A DNA stretch of 5,585 nt from Pseudomonadota bacterium (GCA_021825225.1 JAKAIH010000206.1:1-5585); one strand, 5' to 3'. Positions 1 through 5,492 are shown, numbered from the stretch's first letter. Notes: generated from the sequence alone by a model not told the origin. Translations and numbers: made by a program.

Positions 1-199
1 GATGTATTCCGCCGTATTGCTATTCGCGGCCGCGGAGGTCCTAGCCTACCGCGACCTGTGGAAAATTGCCTGCTGGGTCGCGCTGGCTGCGGTGCTGCTG
101 GCAAAAGCGATGCTGGAAGAGCGCGGTCTGCGCGCTCTGTTCCCGGACTATGCCGCGTACGCCAAGCGCGTGCGCCGCTTTATTCCGGGACTGTTTTAA
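1..199 (+). CDS. Isoprenylcysteine carboxyl methyltransferase (ICMT) family protein, C-terminal fragment
   Basis: Only the last 65 residues are in the window; the gene begins upstream and reads through base 1, where the first full codon is at 2. The ATG at 2 is probably internal: the fragment starts MYSAVLLF, which matches the Met-Tyr of the family's conserved RHPMY SAM-binding motif, and an upstream codon ending in G fits CCG for the Pro. Two hydrophobic stretches (about residues 3-14 and 22-35) look like the last membrane segments. They are followed by the conserved Glu-Glu pair (39-40), the F-x-x-Y-x-x-Y pattern (47-53) and the basic tail RVRRFIPGLF, typical of bacterial ICMT/PEMT-like methyltransferases. 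Members methylate small or lipidic substrates at the inner membrane; the bacterial substrate is usually unknown. It ends TAA at 197-199 and converges on the hydratase gene. It is probably unrelated to the catabolic genes. Confidence 0.8.
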   Translation, partial: MYSAVLLFAAAEVLAYRDLWKIACWVALAAVLLAKAMLEERGLRALFPDYAAYAKRVRRFIPGLF

Positions 200-202
200 A
201 AC

Positions 203-225
203 CGGCGCGAGCCCTGCCCGCGCCG
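203..225 (-). terminator. Weak intrinsic terminator between convergent genes
   Basis: A 7-bp perfect GC stem (203-209 with 219-225) encloses a 9-nt loop in the 39-base gap between two convergent genes. Read on the - strand the stem is followed by GTTTTAAAAC, so there is a short T run only in that direction, which would serve the hydratase gene. On the + strand no T run follows. The T tract is only four long, so efficiency is doubtful. Confidence 0.35.
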
Positions 226-238
226 ACCTGGCGCTGGC

Positions 239-1021
239 TCAGACGAACTGAACCGAAATCGAGCCCAGGGGACCGAAGTCGGCGCGCAGCGTGTCTCCTT
301 TTGCCGCCCACACCGGCCGCGTGAAGGAACCGGCGAGCACCACGTGGCCGGGTTCCAGCGTGGTGCCGAAGCTGCCCACTTTGTTCGCGAGCCAGGCTAT
401 GCCCATCGCCGGGTGCCCGAGCACGCCCGCCGCCACCCCGGTTTCCTCGATCTCGGAATTCCGGCTTAGCAGCCCGCTGACCCAGCGCAGGTCCACTTCC
501 ATCGGCCCCACCGGGCGCCCGCCCATGACGATGCCCGCGGCGGCGCCGTTGTCGGACACGGTGTCGAAAATCTTGCGCGGATTCTGCACCCTTGCATCGA
601 TGATCTCGATTGCCGGAACGACGTACTCCGTCGCGCGCAGCACGTCCACCAGTTCCACCCCCGGGCCCTTGAGCGGCTTGCCCAGCACGAACGCAAGCTC
701 GATCTCCACCCGCGGCACGATGAAGCGCTCGAACGGAATCTTGGCGCCGTCGGCGATGAACATATAGTCCATCAGGTGGCCGTAATCGGGCTCGTCGATT
801 TGCGACGACTGCTGCATCGCCTTGGAAGTGAGGCCGACCTTGTGGCCGCGCACCCTGTGGCCTTCGGCAACTTTAATCCGGGTCACTTCGCTCTGAATCG
901 CGTACGCGTCTTCGATGGTAATGTCGGGGAAAGTCTTGGAGAGCTGTACCGCGGGCTTGCGCTCCTTTTCGGCGGCGAGCAGTATTTGAGCGGCCTTGCT
1001 GCGATCGGCTGGTGAAAGCAT
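239..1021 (-). CDS. hpaH: 2-oxo-hept-4-ene-1,7-dioate hydratase (HpaH/MhpD family)
   Basis: A 260-residue cytosolic enzyme, close to the ~267 of HpaH. HpaH adds water to 2-oxo-hept-4-ene-1,7-dioate, giving 4-hydroxy-2-oxoheptanedioate, the HpaI aldolase substrate, in homoprotocatechuate breakdown. Family signatures are in order: [11 protein letters not shown] (59-69), [12 protein letters not shown] (77-88), the metal-binding V-E-I-E-L-A (Glu106 and Glu108), the third metal ligand in PAIEIIDAR (Glu139), DTVSDNGA (153-160) and the C-terminal [15 protein letters not shown] (200-214). EPDYGH, the Asp-Asn-Gly-Ala and the LGHPA block favour HpaH over the shorter-substrate 2-oxopent-4-enoate hydratases (MhpD, XylJ, DmpE), but exact substrate cannot be read from sequence. 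The ATG (complement of 1019-1021) has a GAAGGAA ribosome binding site at 1030-1036 with an 8-base spacer; the stop is TGA (239-241). It is transcribed away from the + strand gene cluster and encodes the step before the HpaI-type aldolase at 2555. Confidence 0.85.
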   Translation of the reverse strand: MLSPADRSKAAQILLAAEKERKPAVQLSKTFPDITIEDAYAIQSEVTRIKVAEGHRVRGHKVGLTSKAMQQSSQIDEPDYGHLMDYMFIADGAKIPFERFIVPRVEIELAFVLGKPLKGPGVELVDVLRATEYVVPAIEIIDARVQNPRKIFDTVSDNGAAAGIVMGGRPVGPMEVDLRWVSGLLSRNSEIEETGVAAGVLGHPAMGIAWLANKVGSFGTTLEPGHVVLAGSFTRPVWAAKGDTLRADFGPLGSISVQFV

Positions 1022-1067
1022 GTCTGTGGTTCCTTCGGTTGGATGGTGAAGTTCCTTGCCCGGTCAG

Positions 1068-1089
1068 GGTCGCATTATTATCTGCGACC
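1068..1089. promoter_or_regulatory. Palindromic operator candidate upstream of the hydratase
   Basis: GGTCGCA, eight bases (TTATTATC), then TGCGACC form a perfect 7-bp inverted repeat with a 22-base footprint, the size expected for a dimeric repressor or LysR-type regulator. It starts 47 bases upstream of the hydratase start codon. Its AT-rich centre contains the likely -10 box of that gene on the - strand, so a bound protein would directly control the promoter. No regulator gene is in the window to match it with; the operator role is inferred from geometry. Confidence 0.5.
1077..1082 (-). promoter_or_regulatory. Candidate -10 box for the hydratase gene
   Basis: The complement of 1077-1082 reads GATAAT, one mismatch from TATAAT, in an otherwise GC-rich region. 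It would place the transcription start near 1070 and give a leader of about 50 bases. I see no convincing -35 at normal spacing (1100-1105 is CGCGCG on either strand), which would fit an activator-dependent promoter. It sits inside the palindrome at 1068-1089. Confidence 0.35.
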
Positions 1090-1153
1090 GGCGCCTGAGC
1101 GCGCGACAGCCATTGCCGCGGCCCGCCGCTGCGGTTTCGCGCCGAAGCGTGCT

Positions 1154-1262
1154 GCGACACTGACTCTTGCCGATCGTATCGCCCGCGATTTTATCCGGTT
1201 TGAACCGGTGCGGCGCGGCCCGAAGTTGCGCACACTGAGCGGGATCGGATCGCCAGTGTCGC
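1154..1262. repeat. Long-range inverted repeat enclosing smaller stems
   Basis: GCGACACTG (1154-1162) is perfectly complementary to CAGTGTCGC (1254-1262), 91 bases apart. Moving inwards, CCGATC (1170-1175) pairs with GATCGG (1243-1248), and CCGC (1183-1186) with GCGG (1239-1242), all nested in register. Inside lie the palindrome 1195-1208 and a GCGC/GCGC mini-stem (1213-1216 with 1228-1231). As RNA this would make a roughly 109-nt branched structure; as DNA it could be paired protein sites. No T run follows on the + strand side, so there is no sign of an independent small-RNA terminator. Confidence 0.4.
1195..1208. promoter_or_regulatory. Short perfect palindrome CCGGTT-TG-AACCGG
   Basis: A 6-2-6 perfect inverted repeat lies about mid-way between the two divergent genes, preceded by the AT-rich run GATTTTAT. 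It is a plausible second binding site for a dimeric regulator or the apex of the larger structure at 1154-1262. With only six bases per arm, chance is not excluded. Confidence 0.3.
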
Positions 1263-1283
1263 GCCAGTTCATTTAATGGCTGG

Positions 1284-1289
1284 TATCAT
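1284..1289 (+). promoter_or_regulatory. Candidate -10 box for the NIPSNAP gene
   Basis: TATCAT (in GGTATCATGCG), 90 bases before the NIPSNAP start, is preceded by an AT-rich patch (TTCATTTAAT at 1268-1277). A very similar word, AGTATCATTCG, lies upstream of the TAXI gene at 4301-4311. No good -35 is visible at 16-18 bases upstream, so this rests on the -10 alone. Confidence 0.3.
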
Positions 1290-1378
1290 GCGGGGCAGCC
1301 TCATACCCCCGGTTCCCTCCCGCACGACAAGCGCATGCACTACGCGGCATTTTCCATCACCCATCTCACGGAGCGATC

Positions 1379-1696
1379 ATGATTTTCGACCTGCGCATCT
1401 ATACGTTCAAGCCCGGCATGCAGAACGCCTGGCTCGCGATGTATGAGAAGCACGCCTATCCGATCCAGCTGCGCTACATCGGCAAGCCGGTGGTATTCAC
1501 CACCACCGAGGTCGGACCGCTGAATCAGGTGGTCCATCTCTGGGCCTATGCCGACCAGGCCGAGCGCGAGGCAAAACGCAACGCGATGCAGCAGGACCCG
1601 GGATGGCAGGCCTATCTCAAGATGAATACCGAGGCGGGCTACATGGAGCACATGGAAAACCGCATCCTGCGCTCGACTTCGTTTTCCCCCCTGTAG
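1379..1696 (+). CDS. NIPSNAP family protein
   Basis: A 105-residue protein matching the bacterial single-domain NIPSNAP family (ferredoxin-like alpha/beta barrel). Visible landmarks are the N-terminal FDLRIYTFKPG (3-13), the helix with Y-E-K-H (22-25), the core TTTEVGPLNQVVHLWAYADQ (41-60, the family's most conserved block), the A-E-R-E-A-K-R-N-A helix (61-69) and D-P-G-W-Q-A-Y-L (73-80). The length is that of a complete single domain and there is no signal peptide, so it is probably cytosolic. The biochemical role of bacterial NIPSNAP proteins is not established; they often sit in catabolic clusters, as here. The ATG has GGAG at 1370-1373 with a 5-base spacer. It is the first gene of the rightward block and is followed by a hairpin with a T run, so it may be partly transcribed on its own. 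Confidence 0.85.
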   Translation: MIFDLRIYTFKPGMQNAWLAMYEKHAYPIQLRYIGKPVVFTTTEVGPLNQVVHLWAYADQAEREAKRNAMQQDPGWQAYLKMNTEAGYMEHMENRILRSTSFSPL

Positions 1697-1726
1697 GCGC
1701 GGCAGCAAGCGCGCGCCGGGGTTTTT
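1696..1726 (+). terminator. Possible intrinsic terminator after the NIPSNAP gene
   Basis: A 6-bp GC stem GGCGCG/CGCGCC (1696-1701 with 1712-1717, 10-nt loop) begins on the last base of the stop codon and is followed by GGGG and five Ts (1722-1726). The T run is displaced by four bases from the stem, so termination may be partial, letting some transcripts continue into the aldolase genes 45 bases on. Confidence 0.4.
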
Positions 1727-1771
1727 CGACCGTCCCTACCGATCCATTCAATTTTCATTCGGAGTCATTTC

Positions 1772-2446
1772 ATGCCAAATATTGGATTTCGCATCCTCCC
1801 GATGCCGGCACGTCCAGCGAAAAAGCTGGTCAAGGCCCTGGGCGCGATGGTGACCGCGCACCTGTCGGACAACATGAACCGCATGGTCGCCAGCGGCGCC
1901 GCGCTGCGCCCGATGCATAAAGGCGGCAAGCTGTGCGGACCGGCACTGACGGTCAAGGTCGCCCCCGGGGACAACCTCATGGTGCACAAGGCAATCGACA
2001 TCGCCGCCCCCGGTGACGTCATCGTAGTCGATGCCGGCGGCGTGCTCACTACGGCCATCATCGGCGACATCATGTCCAGCCTTGCCGAAAAGCGCGGTGC
2101 GGCGGGGATGGTCATCTACGGCGCGATTCGCGACGCAGCCGAGATCGGCGCACGGCGCTTCCCGGTGTATGCCTGCGGGGTCACCCATCGCGGCCCGTAC
2201 AAGAACGGGCCGGGCGAAATCAACGCGCCGGTCGCGCTGGACGGCATGGTGGTGCATCCCGGCGACATCATCGTCGGCGACAGCGACGGCGTGGTCGCCG
2301 TGCCGCTGCAGCATGCCGAAGAACTTCTGGCCCTGGCCAAGTCTCAGCTCGCCAAGGAAACCGCGATCCTCAAATCCATCGCCGCAGGCAAAGCCGATCG
2401 GCGCTGGGTGGACGCGTTGCTGCGCGAACGCGGCTGCGAGTTCTGA
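1772..2446 (+). CDS. RraA-like 4-hydroxy-4-methyl-2-oxoglutarate / 4-carboxy-4-hydroxy-2-oxoadipate aldolase family protein
   Basis: A 224-residue protein of the RraA/HMG-aldolase fold. Aldolase members cleave 4-hydroxy-4-methyl-2-oxoglutarate or 4-carboxy-4-hydroxy-2-oxoadipate to pyruvate plus pyruvate or oxaloacetate, and also decarboxylate oxaloacetate; they need a divalent metal and act in the cytosol in the protocatechuate 4,5-cleavage and gallate routes. It keeps Gly98-Asp99, the GAIRD signature (118-122 region, Arg120 and Asp121, equivalent to the catalytic Arg123/Asp124 of the Pseudomonas putida enzyme), and Glu196 in the C-terminal helix, which by offset may be the glutamate donated by the neighbouring subunit. 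Those residues argue for an aldolase rather than the RNase E inhibitor RraA, which is shorter and lacks the C-terminal extension. The ATG has GGAG at 1761-1764 with a 7-base spacer. It lies 75 bases after the NIPSNAP gene and 108 before the second aldolase. Exact substrate is not determinable here. Confidence 0.8.
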   Translation: MPNIGFRILPMPARPAKKLVKALGAMVTAHLSDNMNRMVASGAALRPMHKGGKLCGPALTVKVAPGDNLMVHKAIDIAAPGDVIVVDAGGVLTTAIIGDIMSSLAEKRGAAGMVIYGAIRDAAEIGARRFPVYACGVTHRGPYKNGPGEINAPVALDGMVVHPGDIIVGDSDGVVAVPLQHAEELLALAKSQLAKETAILKSIAAGKADRRWVDALLRERGCEF

Positions 2447-2554
2447 AATAGCGGGGCGCGACGAAGAGCCGCATCCCCTCGTGCTCCCCTGGCTCAGCCG
2501 CCCAAGGCGAGATCCGTCAGGCGCCATAATCAACACTACATCTTCGGAGAAAAC

Positions 2555-3319
2555 ATGGAATTGCCAGTGAACCAATTCAAGCGCGGCATCAAGGCAGGCA
2601 AGCCGCAAATCGGGCTGTGGTCCAGCCTGTCCTCACACTACAGCGTGGAAGTCATCGCCGGCTCCGGCTTCGACTGGCTGCTGCTCGACACCGAGCACTC
2701 GCCCAACGATCTGGAGAACGTGGTCACGCAACTGCAGGCGGCCTCGGCCTACCCGACCACGGCCATCGTACGCCCGGCATGGAACGATATGGTGCTGATC
2801 AAGCGCTTTCTCGACGTCGGCGTGCAAACGCTGCTGATTCCCTACGTGCAGACGCCCGAGGAAGCGGCACAAGCCGTCGCCTACACGCGCTATCCCCTGC
2901 GCGGCGTGCGCGGCGTCGCCGGCACCACGCGCGCCACGCGCTTCGGCCGGGTCAAGGACTACTTCAAGCGCGCCGAGGAAGAACTGTGCGTGCTGGTGCA
3001 GGTGGAGACCAGGCTCGGGCTGGACAACCTCGAGGCGATCGCGGCGACCGACGGCGTGGACGGTGTGTTCATCGGTCCGGCCGACCTTTCCGCCGGGCTG
3101 GGCCATCTGGGCGACATGGCGCATCCGGAGGTGAAGAAGGCAATCGACGGTGCCATCGGCCGCATACGCAAGGCAGGCAAGGCGCCCGGGATACTCACCG
3201 CGGTGGAAGCCGAGGCACGCCACTATCTCGAAATCGGCTGCCTGTTCGTGGCGGTCGGAGCCGACGTGGGCCTGCTCGCGCGCGAATCGGAGAAGCTCTG
3301 CGCCAAATTCAAATCATGA
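2555..3319 (+). CDS. hpaI: HpcH/HpaI family class II aldolase (4-hydroxy-2-oxoheptanedioate aldolase-like)
   Basis: A 254-residue cytosolic metal-dependent pyruvate aldolase, compared with 262 for E. coli HpaI and 256 for GarL. HpaI splits 4-hydroxy-2-oxoheptane-1,7-dioate into pyruvate and succinate semialdehyde. All active-site landmarks are present: [11 protein letters not shown] (42-52, Asp45 and catalytic His48), IVRP with pyruvate-binding Arg73, the [11 protein letters not shown] block (94-104), the RGVRG(V) loop (116-121), [11 protein letters not shown] (148-158, metal ligand Glu151), and [12 protein letters not shown] (172-183, metal ligand Asp177). 2-Dehydro-3-deoxyglucarate aldolase (GarL) and related sugar-acid aldolases share these, so HpaI is the favoured but not exclusive reading; the HpaH-like gene at 239 supports it. 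The ATG has GGAG at 2546-2549, 5 bases upstream. Its last four bases overlap the dehydrogenase start as ATGA, so the two are translationally coupled. Confidence 0.83.
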   Translation: MELPVNQFKRGIKAGKPQIGLWSSLSSHYSVEVIAGSGFDWLLLDTEHSPNDLENVVTQLQAASAYPTTAIVRPAWNDMVLIKRFLDVGVQTLLIPYVQTPEEAAQAVAYTRYPLRGVRGVAGTTRATRFGRVKDYFKRAEEELCVLVQVETRLGLDNLEAIAATDGVDGVFIGPADLSAGLGHLGDMAHPEVKKAIDGAIGRIRKAGKAPGILTAVEAEARHYLEIGCLFVAVGADVGLLARESEKLCAKFKS

Positions 3320-4257
3320 AAGACATCGAAATCCTGTCGCTCGGGCCGTTTTACGCACCTTCCTATGAGGCTATGGAACGCGACTTTACCGTACACAAGC
3401 TATGGCTGGCGAAGGAACGGGATGCACTTCTCGCCAAGGTCGGCTCGCGCATCCGCGGCATCCAGGCCACCCACCGCGACAAGACCGACGTCGGACTGAT
3501 GGACGCCCTTCCAAAGTTGGAGATCATCGCCTGCTTTGGCGTCGGCGTCGATGGAGTCGATCTAGACGCGGCCAGGCAGCGCGGCTTGATCGTCACCAAT
3601 ACGCCAGAGGTGCTGAACGAATGCGTGGCCGACCTCGCCATGGGCCTCACGGTCGCCACCCTGCGTCGTATCAGCCTCGGCGACCGCTTCGTGCGCAACG
3701 GTAGCTGGCTCAAGGGCCCCCTGCCCTTCGCGCGCAAAGTCGGCGGCAAGACCATGGGCATACTCGGCTACGGCCGCATCGGCAAGGCCATAGCCAAGCG
3801 CGCCGAGGCCTTTGGCATGCAGATCGTCTATCACGGGCGCAAGCCTCAGGCCGAGGTATCCTACAAGTACTACCCCAAGCTGGTGGACATGGCGCGCGAC
3901 TGCGACGTGCTGATGGTGATATGCCCGGGAGGACCCGCGACGCACCACATCGTCAATGCCGAAGTGCTAAGGGCGCTGGGTCCGGAGGGCACGCTGGTCA
4001 ACGTCGCGCGCGGCTCGGTGGTTGACGAGCAAGCCCTGGTCAAGGCGCTTGCCGACGGCACGCTGGGCGCGGCCGGATTGGATGTGTTCGAGGACGAACC
4101 GCGAGTGCCCGAGGCGCTGTTCGCAATGGACCAGGTGGTGCTGCAACCGCACGTGGGCAGCGCCACGCACGAGACGCGCAAAGCCATGGGCGATCTCACC
4201 GTCGACAATCTGCGCGCGCATTTCGCCGGCAAGCCGGTGCTGACCCGGGTGGTCTGA
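3316..4257 (+). CDS. D-2-hydroxyacid dehydrogenase (GhrA/GhrB-like glyoxylate/hydroxypyruvate reductase family)
   Basis: A 313-residue D-isomer-specific 2-hydroxyacid dehydrogenase, full length for the family. It interconverts 2-oxo acids and D-2-hydroxy acids in the cytosol. The substrate domain has FGVGVDGVD (74-82) and [16 protein letters not shown] (95-110). The Rossmann fold has GYGRIG (151-156, the G-x-G-x-x-G loop). Catalytic Arg232 is in [10 protein letters not shown], Glu261 in FEDEP, and His279 in QPHVGSA. After the second beta strand (VYHGRKP, 171-177) there is no acidic residue and Arg175-Lys176 follow, which favours NADP(H) over NAD(H) (inference). The open frame runs back to 2617, but that part is only another frame of the aldolase; the ATG at 3316 begins the recognisable protein and overlaps the aldolase stop. 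No clear ribosome binding site precedes it, fitting translational coupling. Reduction of glyoxylate, hydroxypyruvate or a pathway 2-oxo acid are all possible. Confidence 0.88.
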   Translation: MKDIEILSLGPFYAPSYEAMERDFTVHKLWLAKERDALLAKVGSRIRGIQATHRDKTDVGLMDALPKLEIIACFGVGVDGVDLDAARQRGLIVTNTPEVLNECVADLAMGLTVATLRRISLGDRFVRNGSWLKGPLPFARKVGGKTMGILGYGRIGKAIAKRAEAFGMQIVYHGRKPQAEVSYKYYPKLVDMARDCDVLMVICPGGPATHHIVNAEVLRALGPEGTLVNVARGSVVDEQALVKALADGTLGAAGLDVFEDEPRVPEALFAMDQVVLQPHVGSATHETRKAMGDLTVDNLRAHFAGKPVLTRVV

Positions 4258-4269
4258 GAGCGGCAGGCG

Positions 4270-4290
4270 GGGCCATCGGTTTCGTGGCCC
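4270..4290 (+). other. Small hairpin after the dehydrogenase gene
   Basis: GGGCCA (4270-4275) pairs with TGGCCC (4285-4290) around a 9-base loop, starting 13 bases after the dehydrogenase stop. No T run follows, so it is not a standard terminator. It may protect the 3' end of the upstream message or slow transcription before the TAXI gene. It also covers the position of a possible -35 for the promoter at 4303. Confidence 0.3.
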
Positions 4291-4302
4291 TGGCAGTAGT
4301 AG

Positions 4303-4308
4303 TATCAT
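4303..4308 (+). promoter_or_regulatory. Candidate -10 box for the TAXI gene
   Basis: TATCAT within GTAGTATCATTCG lies 61 bases before the TAXI start codon. A weak -35 (TTTCGT, 4280-4285) is 17 bases upstream. The same word occurs upstream of the NIPSNAP gene (1284-1289). It suggests the binding protein can be transcribed separately from the upstream enzymes. Confidence 0.33.
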
Positions 4309-4368
4309 TCGTTCCAACAGCCGGCATCAGACCGGTTCCAATTGAGCGATTTTCTAGAGGAGCAAAGC

Positions 4369-5322
4369 ATGAAATCAAGCTTTAGATCTACCCTGATGGC
4401 CGCTGCGGCCGCTGCGGTCTTGATCGTTCCCGCCACTGTGGCCGCGCAACAGGTAACCTTGATGACCGGTCCCCAGGGCGGGGTGTGGGTGCCGCTCGGC
4501 GGCGCGTTCAAAGGCATGTGGGAAAAAGCGATTCCCGGCCTGCAAGTGCAGATGCAGCCCGGCGCCGGCATCGCCAATGTGCGCGGCGTCGATGAAGGCA
4601 AGGCGCAGATCGGCTTCGGCAACACCATCACGACGGTGGACGGCCTCGCCGGGCGCCCGCCCTACCCGAAGAAGGTGACCAAGGTGTGCCAGGTCGCCAA
4701 CCTCTACCCGCAGTACTATCAGATGGTCCTGCCGGCCGACTCGAAAATCAACAGCGTCGCCGACCTCAAGGGCAAGGTGATGGTGACCCAGCCCAAGGGC
4801 AATTCCTCGGAGATCATCAACCAGCACATATTGAAGGTCAACGGCATGAGCTACCAGTCGCTGGCGAAGGTGAATTTCCTCGCCTCCTACACCGATGCGG
4901 TGGATCTGGTGAAAGACGGCCACGCCGACGTATTCACCCTGGGAACGACGGTGCCCGCTTCGTCGGTGATGGACCTGGCCAGTGCGCGCGGCGTCAAACT
5001 GATCGGCATCGACGACAAGACCCTGGCCGAGATGAAGAAGATCAATCCCGGCTATTCCAAGCTCACCATCAAGGCCGGCACTTATCCGAAACAGGACAAG
5101 GACGTCGATGTGATCGGCTATGCCACGCACATCATCGCCGCCTGCGATCTGCCCGAGGACATGGTCTACAAAATGGTCAAGGCAATGGCGGCCAACGTCG
5201 CCGACATGGCGGCTTCGAACAAGGCGATCTCCGGTCTGACGCCGAAGATCATGGCCGAGGACGTCGGCGTGCCCTTGCACAAGGGCGCGGCCAAGTTCTA
5301 CAAGGAAGTCGGGGCGCTCTGA
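4369..5322 (+). CDS. TAXI family TRAP transporter solute-binding subunit
   Basis: A 317-residue periplasmic binding protein of the TAXI (TRAP-associated extracytoplasmic immunogenic) type, which captures organic acids and passes them to a sodium-coupled TRAP permease. The first 26 residues are a Sec signal peptide: basic Lys2 and Arg6, a hydrophobic Ala/Val/Leu core (10-22), and a VAA cleavage site before QQ (26/27). The mature protein opens with VTLMTGPQGGVWVPLGGAFKG (29-49), the family's ligand-binding glycine-rich start. Then come QPGAGIANVRGVDEGKAQIGFGNT, where TAXI proteins have a run ending in an A-E/Q-I/L-G/A pattern, VADLKGKVMVTQPKGNSSE, and the DLVKDGHADVFTLG block. The start is the ATG at 4369 with AGAGGAG at 4356-4362; the in-frame TTG at 4342 would add nine residues ahead of the signal peptide and has no ribosome binding site. 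Substrate unknown; the neighbours suggest a dicarboxylate or a 2-oxo/2-hydroxy acid. Confidence 0.9.
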   Translation: MKSSFRSTLMAAAAAAVLIVPATVAAQQVTLMTGPQGGVWVPLGGAFKGMWEKAIPGLQVQMQPGAGIANVRGVDEGKAQIGFGNTITTVDGLAGRPPYPKKVTKVCQVANLYPQYYQMVLPADSKINSVADLKGKVMVTQPKGNSSEIINQHILKVNGMSYQSLAKVNFLASYTDAVDLVKDGHADVFTLGTTVPASSVMDLASARGVKLIGIDDKTLAEMKKINPGYSKLTIKAGTYPKQDKDVDVIGYATHIIAACDLPEDMVYKMVKAMAANVADMAASNKAISGLTPKIMAEDVGVPLHKGAAKFYKEVGAL

Positions 5323-5352
5323 GTTCGCGCACCGTGACTCCGCACCATAGTC

Positions 5353-5379
5353 GCGGGGCGGCCTCGGCCGCCCCGCTTT
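5353..5379 (+). terminator. Strong intrinsic terminator after the TAXI gene
   Basis: An 11-bp perfect GC stem, GCGGGGCGGCC (5353-5363) with GGCCGCCCCGC (5366-5376), closes on a tight CTCG loop and is followed by TTTC. It starts 31 bases after the TAXI stop. Placed inside a likely transporter operon, it could cut off most transcripts after the binding protein and so keep the downstream gene at a lower level. The T run is short (three), so read-through is likely. Confidence 0.7.
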
Positions 5380-5393
5380 CGCATTCCAGGAAT

Positions 5394-5490
5394 CCGTAGC
5401 AAAAAGATTGACTACGGCTCCGGCTTAGGGGAGCACGAGGAGAGCGCCCGAAGGAAGTCCCCCCCGGGGGGCGTCCCCTCGTCTTGCTAC
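5394..5490 (+). promoter_or_regulatory. Candidate structured RNA leader upstream of the downstream (probable TRAP permease) gene
   Basis: These 97 bases can fold into a closed multi-branch RNA. P1 is GTAGCAA (5396-5402) with TTGCTAC (5484-5490). P2 is GCTCC (5417-5421) with GGAGC (5430-5434). P3 is ACGAGG (5435-5440) with CCTCGT (5477-5482), then GA/TC (5442-5443 with 5474-5475), then CGCCC/GGGCG (5445-5449 with 5469-5473), capped by a purine-rich GAAGGAAG segment and a C7 run. P2 and P3 abut with no spacer, so could stack; one base separates P3 from P1. A competing hairpin CCGTAG/CTACGG (5394-5399 with 5412-5417, loop CAAAAAGATTGA) excludes P1. I do not recognise a known riboswitch class. 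The fold is read by eye and GC-rich sequence favours chance stems. Confidence 0.4.
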
Positions 5491-5492
5491 AA

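Larger units (their letters stand above)
1022..1378. other. Divergent intergenic region with promoters and inverted repeats
   Basis: This 357-base non-coding stretch lies between the hydratase (leftward) and the NIPSNAP gene (rightward), so it must carry both promoters. Both short ORFs across it (1043-1276 on +, 1078-1272 on -) lack a recognisable family and a good ribosome binding site. What it holds is the hydratase ribosome binding site, a 7-8-7 palindrome over an AT-rich core (1068-1089), a long-range 9-bp inverted repeat (1154-1162 with 1254-1262), a small perfect palindrome (1195-1208), an AT-rich patch with TATCAT (1284-1289), and the NIPSNAP ribosome binding site GGAG at 1370-1373. 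Confidence 0.7.

Noticed and set aside
1043..1276. Short open frames on both strands (1043-1276 on +, 1078-1272 on -) in the divergent intergenic region
   Set aside because: Arg/Ala-rich translations with no family resemblance or convincing ribosome binding site; the - strand frame and + strand frame largely mirror each other and cross the inverted repeats.
2617..3315. An N-terminal extension of the dehydrogenase reading frame, making a 546-residue apparent fusion
   Set aside because: The extension overlaps the HpaI aldolase in another frame and is a low-complexity Arg/Gly/Ala-rich translation. The dehydrogenase homology begins at the ATG at 3316, and 313 residues is the normal family length.
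4342..4368. An upstream TTG start for the TAXI protein
   Set aside because: It would add nine residues in front of an otherwise standard signal peptide and lacks a ribosome binding site, while the ATG at 4369 has AGAGGAG at ideal distance.
4375..5280. A 301-codon open frame on the - strand opposite the TAXI gene, and a similar 196-codon one at 2633-3223
   Set aside because: Both are rich in His, Asp, Arg and Gly with no recognisable domain, and exactly mirror strongly supported + strand genes. This is the usual antisense shadow in GC-rich DNA.
5439..5454. GGAGAG and CCGAAGG words resembling the first half of a glycine riboswitch
   Set aside because: The rest of the aptamer (the AGGCAAAAGGAC-type second half and its spacing) is missing, and these bases lie within the P3 stem and cap of the fold described. 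The downstream gene is also not a glycine gene.
5455..5471. The C7-G6 run as a possible sequencing or assembly artefact
   Set aside because: Homopolymer runs can hide length errors, but it lies outside any coding region and forms the cap of the predicted structure, so there is no frame consequence to support an error.
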